A DNA stretch of 32,220 bases from an uncultured Porphyromonadaceae bacterium. Its GTDB lineage: Bacteria > Bacteroidota > Bacteroidia > Bacteroidales > Muribaculaceae. Numbering within the stretch: the stretch's first letter is position 1; the number at the start of each line of letters is the position of its first letter. A model generated the notes under the pieces. The model saw nothing but the letters and a program-made list of their open reading frames with translations, ran no database searches and was not told the origin of the DNA. A program made the translations under genes and the position numbers. Positions 17,261 through 25,402 of this stretch are shown piece by piece. The stretch is from NCBI GenBank assembly GCA_947174915.1, contig CAMWKV010000007.1, forward strand, positions 1 to 32,220, in the 5' to 3' direction.

Positions 17261-18136
17261 TTAGAGCCCCTTGGCTTTGAATGACTTAACCATCTTCTTG
17301 ATTAAGTTGTCTATTTCGTTGGCGATACCGCCCATGAAAGCGGCTCGGGCAGTGGGATTTTTAAGTTTGCCAAATCCCTCCGATGTCATTGTTTTGAAGT
17401 TGAGTTCGTTGCGAGGTGAGGCAGTGGCACACGCAGCCCATGCGGAATGGTCAACGTCAACATCTATTAACGGGTCAACGCCGGTTAAAGCTGCGACTAA
17501 TGCAGGACCGGTTGCGACCTCTCCTTTGTAGCGCACTCCAAAGAAATATCTCTCTTTCATGATGATAGAGAATGTCACAGCCTTGTTTTTACGGTCTTTT
17601 GTTTTATAGATGTCAAAAGTAACACCGTAGCGTTTGTAACGGGGATTTTTGACGTAGTCTGCCACATCGGCTGTGAAGTCTTTCTTCTCGATGTCGTACC
17701 CTTTGGCGATGAGTTGGTCTTGCAACGCGTTCCAGAAGTAGAGCTGCAACTGCTCGTCGCTCATATTGTCGGTTTCCACCGCCTCACGCCCAGCGGCGGC
17801 AATCGTCATGTTGCCTGGCATCAACTTTGTGTTATCAGAGTTAGCCACTTTTACTGTGATGCCAAAGATGTCCTTCATCTTTGCTTCAAAGTTGCCGACC
17901 TGCAGGTTTCCCTTGCAGGTAAGTTCGCCTCCCTTTACATTCTCACCGCTACGGATGGATGCGAGGGTGGCATTTTCGGGTGCGAACTTCGCGCCTTTGT
18001 ACACGCGCAGGGTCGCTCCGAATGCGTCCTTGAATTGTTTTCTCAGACTGCTGACCGTCATACGGCCATTGATGTTGAATTCTGCCATAGTAAAATTGTC
18101 TTTTATGGAGTTGATAAGATTGTTTAGTACACCCAT
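17261..18136 (-). CDS. Hypothetical protein with duplicated N-terminal domain
   Basis: Internal repeat GRMTVSSLRKQFKDAFGATLRVYKG-AKFAPENATLASI vs GNLQVGNFEAKMKDIFGITVKVANSDNTKLMPGNMTIAAA. Confidence 0.8.
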   Translation of the reverse strand: MGVLNNLINSIKDNFTMAEFNINGRMTVSSLRKQFKDAFGATLRVYKGAKFAPENATLASIRSGENVKGGELTCKGNLQVGNFEAKMKDIFGITVKVANSDNTKLMPGNMTIAAAGREAVETDNMSDEQLQLYFWNALQDQLIAKGYDIEKKDFTADVADYVKNPRYKRYGVTFDIYKTKDRKNKAVTFSIIMKERYFFGVRYKGEVATGPALVAALTGVDPLIDVDVDHSAWAACATASPRNELNFKTMTSEGFGKLKNPTARAAFMGGIANEIDNLIKKMVKSFKAKGL

Positions 18137-18157
18137 AATTTTCTATGTTTTCGTGGT

Positions 18158-18400
18158 TTATTTTATTCTTTTCAAAGATGCTTTCGCGTTCTCAATATCC
18201 CGCTTGAGACTTTCTATTCTCCTATCATGAGCAGCTGCCCTGTCTATCTTTGATTTACGATAGCTGGCTTTGCCTGATGGAGTGGAAGTTTTCTTTATTA
18301 AGTTCGCATAATAGGCATTATCTTTCTTCTTGGCTTCCCGTTCTTTGGCGATAGAAGCTCTAAGGTCGATAATGCGTTTTTTATAATATTCTTTGCTCAT
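18158..18400 (-). CDS. Hypothetical basic coiled-coil protein
   Basis: 80 aa, K/R/E-rich helical composition; 4-nt overlap with the upstream endonuclease gene. Confidence 0.7.
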   Translation of the reverse strand: MSKEYYKKRIIDLRASIAKEREAKKKDNAYYANLIKKTSTPSGKASYRKSKIDRAAAHDRRIESLKRDIENAKASLKRIK

Positions 18401-19269
18401 TGTTCGGTATCAAGTTTATATGTGTCCGAGATACGTTCCCAAACACACATGTTTTCTTTGATTGATTTTTCTTTGTTCAGCCGGAACACGCCGACAAAGC
18501 GGTAGGTATTCATACCAAGCCAATCGGCATATTTCAAGAAGGTTATTCGCTTAACACCTTTGTCAATATGCGACATCATGTGTCCGCGACGCTCCGACTC
18601 CTCCTTTGGATATTCAGTAATTGTCAGTTTGTCGTCAGATAACTTATTGTACCATTTAGAGTGATTTTCGTTAGGCCACCAAACGAGGTCTTTATTTTCC
18701 TTATTTGGTACCCAGACTGCCGATACTCTCAAAAATCCTTTATGCTTTGGTTTTGTGCCAAATATAGCAGCTATATCATCTATGGTATTGAGCGAAACAT
18801 TATCATCTACGCTTATTACACCTCTTTGTCGCACTTCTTCGGGAGTGTCAGTGCCTTTCCATGGAATAAGAGGTTTTTCGTTTATCTTCTTTCTTATGAA
18901 ATCGATAACCTTATCTGTACGCTGATTAAGTTCATCAAGAGAGCAAGCGACAGCGTTGCCGTTTACTACATTGTAGCAATCAATAACCTTGACATCTGCA
19001 TATTGCGATATTTCAGTATTGCGGATTCTGTCGGCTTCTTGATTTTTGTAGTGGGCAGGCTCGTTTATTTCAACAACGAGATTAATTTGAGGAAGATATA
19101 AATCTGCAAGAGCATACTTTCCCTCTTTTCTCACAACATACTGCTGGAAAATGAAATGGATGTCTGTGTTATCAAGGGCATTCCAAATGCGGTGTATTAC
19201 ATAGCTTTCCAATCTCTTGTGGGAGATTTTGGTTAGCATTCGGGTAATGTAATCTAATTTGTAGTCCAT
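18397..19269 (-). CDS. Putative modification-dependent (PvuRts1I/AbaSI-like) restriction endonuclease
   Basis: Start taken at MDYKLDYITRMLTKISHKRLESYVIHRIW; Vsr/PD-(D/E)XK-like core YALADLYLPQINLVVEINEPAHY; C-terminal VSAVWVPNKENKDLVWWPNENHSKWYNKL...NTYRFVGVFRL suggests an SRA-like domain. Confidence 0.5.
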   Translation of the reverse strand: MDYKLDYITRMLTKISHKRLESYVIHRIWNALDNTDIHFIFQQYVVRKEGKYALADLYLPQINLVVEINEPAHYKNQEADRIRNTEISQYADVKVIDCYNVVNGNAVACSLDELNQRTDKVIDFIRKKINEKPLIPWKGTDTPEEVRQRGVISVDDNVSLNTIDDIAAIFGTKPKHKGFLRVSAVWVPNKENKDLVWWPNENHSKWYNKLSDDKLTITEYPKEESERRGHMMSHIDKGVKRITFLKYADWLGMNTYRFVGVFRLNKEKSIKENMCVWERISDTYKLDTEQ

Positions 19270-19630
19270 ATCTCGTTGGTTTGTATCTATACACGAAAAA
19301 AGAGCGACAGCCAAAACTTTCTCCTATTTGGTTAATTAGGCTCTGGAATGCCTTGACGCTCAAATAAGTAAAAAGCAGTCTGCGCCCTTGTCGGGTACAA
19401 ACCAACATTTCGACTTATTATTTGTGGGCGTCAATGTAAATTTTCCAGATTTAATTAACCCAAATAACTTGTCTAAAAAGTCATGTTTGAAATATGTCTT
19501 GCTTTAGTCTTTCTGTTTCTTGCTTCGGCGGATTTTTAGTTTTACCATCCGCAAATTAAGCAAAAATTTCTGACATACACAAATCCATATCGCAGAACTG
19601 CCTAAAAATTTGGTGGTTGTCTCATCATAA

Positions 19631-19664
19631 AAATACCCACCCGTATTGTTCCGAGTGGGTATTT
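19631..19664. terminator. Hairpin terminator
   Basis: AAATACCCAC (19631-19640) / GTGGGTATTT (19655-19664). Confidence 0.7.
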
Positions 19665-19719
19665 GGCATTATACTTATCAAATTATGTTTTGTTGCAAAC
19701 CAAAGATATTTTAACATTT

Positions 19720-19930
19720 ACCTCCTACATAAGTTTCGTCTACTTGCGTATCATTATCAAATTCTGCGTCATCATCACGTAGATTTTCGCGAATACGACC
19801 GAGCATAAACCATGCAGTCTTTTGGGTAACATTTATGTCGCGGGCAAGTTGAGCCGAACTTATACCTTTCTGGTGGGATATAAAGAGGTATATAGCATAG
19901 AACCACTTTTTGAGCGGAATGGAGTCATTT
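19720..19930 (-). pseudogene. ISXO2-like (IS1595 family) transposase fragment
   Basis: PLKKWFYAIYLFISHQKGISSAQLARDINVTQKTAWFMLGRIRENLRDDDAEFDNDTQVDETYVGGKC*; truncated on both sides within ORF 19711-20061. Confidence 0.8.
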
Positions 19931-20067
19931 ACTTTGTTCTTAAATTTTATTACAGAGTAATTGTACCGTCCAAACACGCGTTTGTTAAATTTTGAGGAAA
20001 GAAAATTATGCTTCGATGAAATTTTTCTTTCTTTTCTTTGGAATAAATATATTAACCCCAAAAAAAG

Positions 20068-20220
20068 ATGATGCAGACACTACAAGAAGCACTATACGCA
20101 AACTCCTTAGAACACAAGTCAGAAATGCCGATTAAGGCTGCTTTGGAACCGGAAGAAGAGGAGGAAAAACAAGCGCAAACCGAGAATGATACAGAATTAT
20201 ATGTGCAAGAGAGTATTTAG
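20068..20220 (+). CDS. Small 50-aa '...VQESI' family protein, copy 2
   Basis: Manual translation MMQTLQEALYANSLEHKSEMPIKAALEPEEEEEKQAQTENDTELYVQESI*. Confidence 0.65.
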   Translation: MMQTLQEALYANSLEHKSEMPIKAALEPEEEEEKQAQTENDTELYVQESI

Positions 20221-20334
20221 GCATTACAAACAATGTAATAACAAAATATTTTTGTACCTTTGTGCGTTATTAGTCACAGATTTTGTGATAAACTTGACAA
20301 CCCATTATGTTACAAATGAGGCCATAGATACAGC

Positions 20335-20910
20335 ATGAATACTGAATTTAATAATTACTACACAAGTCTTGCCGAGGCTTTCGCTAGCGGAGAATTGTTC
20401 TTTACCCGTAACACCGACTGTCTCCACAATGCAGCCATTATGAAGCTGATGTTGGAGAAGGGAACTCGCATATCAATGTACTGTGGCTCAATGTCGATAT
20501 TCAAAAATAAATTTTATTCGAATATACTTGATGACAACGGTAAGCCGGATATAGATATAAAGCGACAGGTATGTGAAGCCTTCGTTGACTTTATAAATCG
20601 TCCCGGTACTCATATTGACATAATATTAGAGAAGGAACCGAATAATCTAATCGATGATCTCATCTTTGATGTGTCATATCTTAATAATGACTCTGTCAAT
20701 ATATTCCAAATCCCTAATATCATCAGAGAAAAATCTAATTTAAATCATTTCTCATTCATTGATAATTCTGAGATTACACGTTTGGAAACCGATCCAGTAC
20801 AGCATACTGCTCTATGTAAGATAGGTTTGTCTGACAAAATTAACTCTCCCGTAGAGTCTTTTAATACACTTCTTGAAGCCTCAAGCCGTGTTAACATTGC
20901 AAACTGCTAA
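20335..20910 (+). CDS. Hypothetical cytosolic protein of a two-gene module
   Basis: 191-aa ORF; preceded by a TACCTTTG -7-like element at 20255-20262. Confidence 0.75.
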   Translation: MNTEFNNYYTSLAEAFASGELFFTRNTDCLHNAAIMKLMLEKGTRISMYCGSMSIFKNKFYSNILDDNGKPDIDIKRQVCEAFVDFINRPGTHIDIILEKEPNNLIDDLIFDVSYLNNDSVNIFQIPNIIREKSNLNHFSFIDNSEITRLETDPVQHTALCKIGLSDKINSPVESFNTLLEASSRVNIANC

Positions 20911-22078
20911 TAACGGATTTCTCAGTGAAGATACTTTTTTGGGGGTTATACTAACTCTCAATGTCCTTTGTATGTTCTTCAGTAAGCAGAACAATTTTAT
21001 TTTTGGCTTGCTTTCGGAGTTATGGCAACAACTCAAAGTTTCAATAAAAAGTTTACAAAAGTCCATTACAGAAGATGCTGATCGTTATAAAACCGATGAA
21101 CGCCTAAAAGCTTTACATGATATAACCGAGGGAAGTGTCTCATGTCAAGATGACACTATTACCCAACTTGCACTTCAAATACAGTATACTTTTGAAAATA
21201 CCATTCAGCAATTAAAGACCGATTTAACGCCATGCCTTTTGAGAATGGATCGTATAGAGAACTCTAACGAACAAATCCGTGCCCCGTTTTTTACCTTATT
21301 GTTTGGTCTTGCAATCTTTTCCATCAATATGATTTGTAAATGGTGTTCTAATGAGAATATAGAGTTAGTATTACCATCAGTGTGGATTTTTACACTTTTA
21401 TCTATTATATATTGGAGTTCCATTTGGATTGCATTCTGTTTTAGAAGCATGAAAGAACAGAGAGAGGAGAAAACTAAAAGACCCAGCAGTTTTTGGTCAA
21501 AAATTGACGAAAGGTGTAATTGGCTGTTGGGTAGTACAATTAAAATCATTTTATGTGGTGGAGTTGCACTCATAATCCTGCGAGCAAGTAATAATTATAT
21601 AGTAAATATTCCTGTATTGTGGCAGTTTACATTAGTAGTATGCGTATTACTGCTATCTATTTGTATAATTGGTATTTGTCGTTTGATTTGGTGTAGTGTA
21701 AAAGGGAAATATTCGCCTATGCACGTTTTGGGTCATATTGCAGCATTCATCGTTTATTCTACAATATTAGGATTTATATACAATGATTGTGGCTACAATG
21801 CATGTGATATTTTATTTTTCAATTATAATGCACTGAATGGTTGCGTAATATTTTTTGCTCTTGTTAACAGTATAATTTTCCCATTTATTCTGCCACATTT
21901 TAAATACCGCAAGCCATATAATGAAACGATGTCGGAATTGCGTAATAACAGAGAGAAGCTGAATAATGCTATAAATTTGTTTAACGATGATTTCAATATG
22001 TGGTCGCGAAGGAAAGTTATTAGTGACCTAGAAAAAGAAAAGGCCCAAAAGCAGAAAGAAAAGGCTTCAAAAGATTAG
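20873..22078 (+). CDS. Multi-pass membrane protein with N- and C-terminal coiled coils
   Basis: Several hydrophobic segments (FFTLLFGLAIFSINMI, VWIFTLLSIIYWSSIWIAF, IIILCGGVALII-like, LWQFTLVVCVLLLSICIIGI); 38-nt overlap with the upstream ORF, so the true start is uncertain. Confidence 0.75.
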   Translation: MKPQAVLTLQTANNGFLSEDTFLGVILTLNVLCMFFSKQNNFIFGLLSELWQQLKVSIKSLQKSITEDADRYKTDERLKALHDITEGSVSCQDDTITQLALQIQYTFENTIQQLKTDLTPCLLRMDRIENSNEQIRAPFFTLLFGLAIFSINMICKWCSNENIELVLPSVWIFTLLSIIYWSSIWIAFCFRSMKEQREEKTKRPSSFWSKIDERCNWLLGSTIKIILCGGVALIILRASNNYIVNIPVLWQFTLVVCVLLLSICIIGICRLIWCSVKGKYSPMHVLGHIAAFIVYSTILGFIYNDCGYNACDILFFNYNALNGCVIFFALVNSIIFPFILPHFKYRKPYNETMSELRNNREKLNNAINLFNDDFNMWSRRKVISDLEKEKAQKQKEKASKD

Positions 22079-22151
22079 ATATTCTAATTATTGATGTTAT
22101 TCTTGCCCAAATTATGGCGATATTCATTTGTTAATGTTAAACTATACATTA

Positions 22152-22188
22152 TATAGAACCTTTGGTACAAGAAAGTATATAGACGCGC
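22152..22188. repeat. Right arm of long inverted repeat; contains a 3' remnant of a '...EPLVQESI*' gene
   Basis: gaacctttggtacaagaaagtatatag = E P L V Q E S I stop (22156-22182). Confidence 0.8.
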
Positions 22189-22213
22189 TTAAAAATTTTT
22201 CGGCTTTGGGAAA
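22188..22213. repeat. Right copy of island-flanking direct repeat
   Basis: cttaaaaatttttcggctttgggaaa, 24/26 to 14689-14714. Confidence 0.7.
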
Positions 22214-22231
22214 CCTTCCTTTCATCTGCTA

Positions 22232-22699
22232 TCAGCGGAGGGTATAGAGTGTATCGAGGCCGATGGTGATATCGTAGGGGGTAGCCTGCTGTGCTCGGGT
22301 CGGCACGGTGCTGTTGCGGTAGTAGAACGATTGCTGCTCATCCCACGACTTGTACGATACCTGACGTGTCTCTCCTGCCGGAATCTCTACCGGCACGCGC
22401 ACCTGTCGGCTATGCAGCAGACGTCCCTGCGTGTCCTTATACTTCACCGTAAACACCATAATCTCAACAGGTTGCTTGCCATTATTGGTGGCAAAGAAAG
22501 TCTCGCGGCGCGAACGCAGCGGCTTGTCATATCCGTTGATATCCACCAGGTGCATATCCGGCGACACGATAGTGTCGAACACTACTACAGCGGGTGCAGC
22601 GGCAGGCTCGGCAGCAGCTTTAAGACGCTTGCGGGTGGTATTCTGCGCTACGGCCATTACGGCGATAGTCAGCAATATGACTGTGACGATTTTTTTCAT
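22232..22699 (-). CDS. Secreted hypothetical protein
   Basis: Signal peptide MKKIVTVILLTIAVMAVAQ; 155 aa. Confidence 0.8.
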   Translation of the reverse strand: MKKIVTVILLTIAVMAVAQNTTRKRLKAAAEPAAAPAVVVFDTIVSPDMHLVDINGYDKPLRSRRETFFATNNGKQPVEIMVFTVKYKDTQGRLLHSRQVRVPVEIPAGETRQVSYKSWDEQQSFYYRNSTVPTRAQQATPYDITIGLDTLYTLR

Positions 22700-22735
22700 G
22701 GCGATAAGTGCTTGGCAAAAGGTACTGAGAATTAG

Positions 22736-23245
22736 TTATAATTGTACGGGGGAGGGCAGTACAGGCATTTTCGCAGCCCCGTCGAGCCCGGTCGGACGAC
22801 TGTCGCGGCGTTCATATCCGGGGCGGAAAAGATAGGGTAGCATACGCACCAGGTCCACCGTCCACCCCTGGCGATAGCGGTCGAAGGACATTGACCGATA
22901 GTCCGGCGAGAAAGTAATGGCGTAGGTAGTCATACGATGCCTTGTGCGGCCTGTGCGCATATCGGTGAGCAGGAGTGCATCGGCCTTATGACGGTCCGCT
23001 CCCAGACGTAGCGTTCCTATCACAGTACCGGGTGCCATATCAGCCGCTGCTACATCCACGGCAATCACTTCGAAACAGCCGTAGTGACCCGGTGTGGCCG
23101 CTATGCGGAGCACCGTGCCGCCGGGCATCTGCCAGAGCCCCTCGGGACCAGGAGAGGCAATACTGTCAATATCAATGCGCAGCGGCGCCGATGTGGCCGT
23201 AAATACTGCCATCACCGCCGCCGCTATGAATAATGCAAGCCTCAC
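22736..23245 (-). CDS. Secreted hypothetical protein
   Basis: Signal MRLALFIAAAVMAVFTATSA; 4-nt overlap with the upstream DUF3078-like gene. Confidence 0.8.
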   Translation of the reverse strand: MRLALFIAAAVMAVFTATSAPLRIDIDSIASPGPEGLWQMPGGTVLRIAATPGHYGCFEVIAVDVAAADMAPGTVIGTLRLGADRHKADALLLTDMRTGRTRHRMTTYAITFSPDYRSMSFDRYRQGWTVDLVRMLPYLFRPGYERRDSRPTGLDGAAKMPVLPSPVQL

Positions 23246-24603
23246 AGAGTGCTGAATTTATAAGCGAAGCCGATGGAGAGTATCTCCTTGACCTGCAACT
23301 TCTTCCACGAAGGATCATCACATGCCGGAGTAGCGCTGTCGTAGCGCAGATGGGCATAGATCTGTGTGGTGAGGAAGCGGTTGATTTCGAATTGAAGAGT
23401 GTTCTCCCAGTCCACCTGAGCACTGTCATAGTCCGTGAACATGAACATGTGCGATGTGAAGCCGATATTGTGACAAATCTTCCAGAAGAACTTAAGGTCG
23501 GCGCTCGAACCGAACTTGCTCTTGGTATGTCGACCGGCCTCTATATTATAGAGAGTCGCATCGATAGCATCGTTGATACAAGTCTTCAGGTTGTACGACA
23601 GAGGCGACATGGAAGCGTCGAAGGTAACAGTCTTTTTGGCGTTGGCATAGTTGTAAGTCATACCGATACCGAGGTTCAACTCACCGGGTGAGAGGAAGGC
23701 CGAGCGCATATCGTGCGAATTGGAGTTGTACGAATTGAGCAACTGAGTCTTGAACTGACCCGTGAACGAGTAGTACCATCTGCGGGCAGCCTTGACACCA
23801 AAGGTAGTGTTGACCTGGAACACATCATCCGAGATATTGTATGCATGGATACTGTCGTCCGGAGCGTTGTTGAGGCCGAGCTTGTACTGAGCCGTTGTCT
23901 CGAAGAGCAGATTCGGATGATACTCCGTATTGAGCTTCACGTTGTAGAGGATATTCGCCAGCATGTTGAGGTTGTTGTTGCCGCCCTGATACCAGTTGGG
24001 CGACACATAGGCCTGCGAGAACTGGAGCGAGGCCGTGAAGGTACGCAACCAATGACGCTTCTTGACGGGCGCCACATCAATCTTAGCCGGGCCGTCGGCA
24101 GCCGTCGGCAGCTCGGTGAAGGATATCGTATGCTTGGCAGGGTCCACCTGAGCATAGTAGCGCTTGGGAGCCTCCGGCAGCAGATTCACATTGTAGGGGA
24201 CGCGCTCGGGATAGTTCGTATAGAGATACTTCTGCATCTCCTTCTCGCGGCGACTCAGGGCATTTTCACTCTCTATCCATTCCATACCCTCCACGCCGGA
24301 GAAATCGGGAGTGAAAGGGTTGTATTCATCCGTGAACTCATAGCCGGTGAATACGGACGGCATGAAGAATACCGGTGGCAGGGCACGCCCTGAGGTAAGC
24401 AGCTCGTAGCCATTCATATCTACGGTGTCGAGGTAGGCGTTGAGCTCCTCTACGCTGCGCGTGGCAGGGACTGTATCGCTGTCTGCCGCAGCATATTGGA
24501 CTTTGGCGGGGAAGTCGTACACCGGTCGTAGCGCCGGAGAAGCAAAGACGGACGAGATGCTGAACAGACTGAGGCAGGCAATAAGGGTGCGGAGGGTGTT
24601 CAT
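23242..24603 (-). CDS. DUF3078-like outer-membrane-associated protein
   Basis: Start at MNTLRTLIACLSLFSISSVFA; beta-barrel-like C-terminus ending ILSIGFAYKFSTL. Confidence 0.75.
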   Translation of the reverse strand: MNTLRTLIACLSLFSISSVFASPALRPVYDFPAKVQYAAADSDTVPATRSVEELNAYLDTVDMNGYELLTSGRALPPVFFMPSVFTGYEFTDEYNPFTPDFSGVEGMEWIESENALSRREKEMQKYLYTNYPERVPYNVNLLPEAPKRYYAQVDPAKHTISFTELPTAADGPAKIDVAPVKKRHWLRTFTASLQFSQAYVSPNWYQGGNNNLNMLANILYNVKLNTEYHPNLLFETTAQYKLGLNNAPDDSIHAYNISDDVFQVNTTFGVKAARRWYYSFTGQFKTQLLNSYNSNSHDMRSAFLSPGELNLGIGMTYNYANAKKTVTFDASMSPLSYNLKTCINDAIDATLYNIEAGRHTKSKFGSSADLKFFWKICHNIGFTSHMFMFTDYDSAQVDWENTLQFEINRFLTTQIYAHLRYDSATPACDDPSWKKLQVKEILSIGFAYKFSTL

Positions 24604-24637
24604 GTGATGATAGTTATGCTGAGGATTGAGTGAGGAA

Positions 24638-25399
24638 TTATTGTGATGGTTTGCGGGCGGTGTAGAGGATACATGCACCCGGCACGAGTGACCGGTAGCG
24701 GGCATCGACGAATCCGGCCTCCTCCATCAGTCTGCACATATCGGCGCGCTGCGGCGCAGCCTTGATGCTATCCAGGAGGTAGGTATAGGCCTTCCTGTCG
24801 CCGGCTACCAAGCGTCCGGCAATGGGTATGAGTGTGCGAGTATACAAGGCGTAGAACGGGCGCAGTAGCGCCGAGGCGGGCACAGACAGCTCGAGTACGG
24901 CCACCATACCGCCGGGGCGTAGCAGGCGGTACATCTCGCTATAGCCGGCACCGATGTCGGCGAAGTTGCGCACGCCGTAGGCCACCGTCAGGGCATCGCA
25001 GCAGGCATCGGGCAGGGCGGTAGCCGTACAGTCGGCGGCGGCGAAGTCCACGCGCTTGCCTTGCGGCACTGCGGCAGCCTTGCGACGCGCCTCAGCGAGC
25101 ATACCCTCGCTGATGTCGAGGCCTGTGATGTGCGCCGACGGTATGGCGCGTGCCAGGGCCAGCGCAACATCCCCCGTACCTGTGGCCATATCCACGATAT
25201 CGGCAGGAGCGGCACCAGCCACAGCATTCACGAGGGCGTGGAGCCACAGACGGTCCAGCCCGAAGGTCATGGCGCGGTTCATGAGGTCGTAGGCCGGCGC
25301 TATGCCGTCGAACATATCCTCCACCTGCGCCTTCTTCGAACGCTCGTCCTCGTAGGGATTTATCTGTTCTACCTTATTCATTTCTACGCCCTTGAGCAC
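24638..25399 (-). CDS. ubiE: Demethylmenaquinone/ubiquinone methyltransferase
   Basis: VEDMFDGIAPAYDLMNRAMTFGLDRLW, VDMATGTGDVALALA. Confidence 0.95.
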   Translation of the reverse strand: MLKGVEMNKVEQINPYEDERSKKAQVEDMFDGIAPAYDLMNRAMTFGLDRLWLHALVNAVAGAAPADIVDMATGTGDVALALARAIPSAHITGLDISEGMLAEARRKAAAVPQGKRVDFAAADCTATALPDACCDALTVAYGVRNFADIGAGYSEMYRLLRPGGMVAVLELSVPASALLRPFYALYTRTLIPIAGRLVAGDRKAYTYLLDSIKAAPQRADMCRLMEEAGFVDARYRSLVPGACILYTARKPSQ

Positions 25400-25402
25400 G
25401 TA

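Noticed and set aside
19711-20061. Intact IS1595/ISXO2 transposase
   Set aside because: The reading frame stops right after YVGGK and the N-terminal part is not recognizable; only a fragment remains
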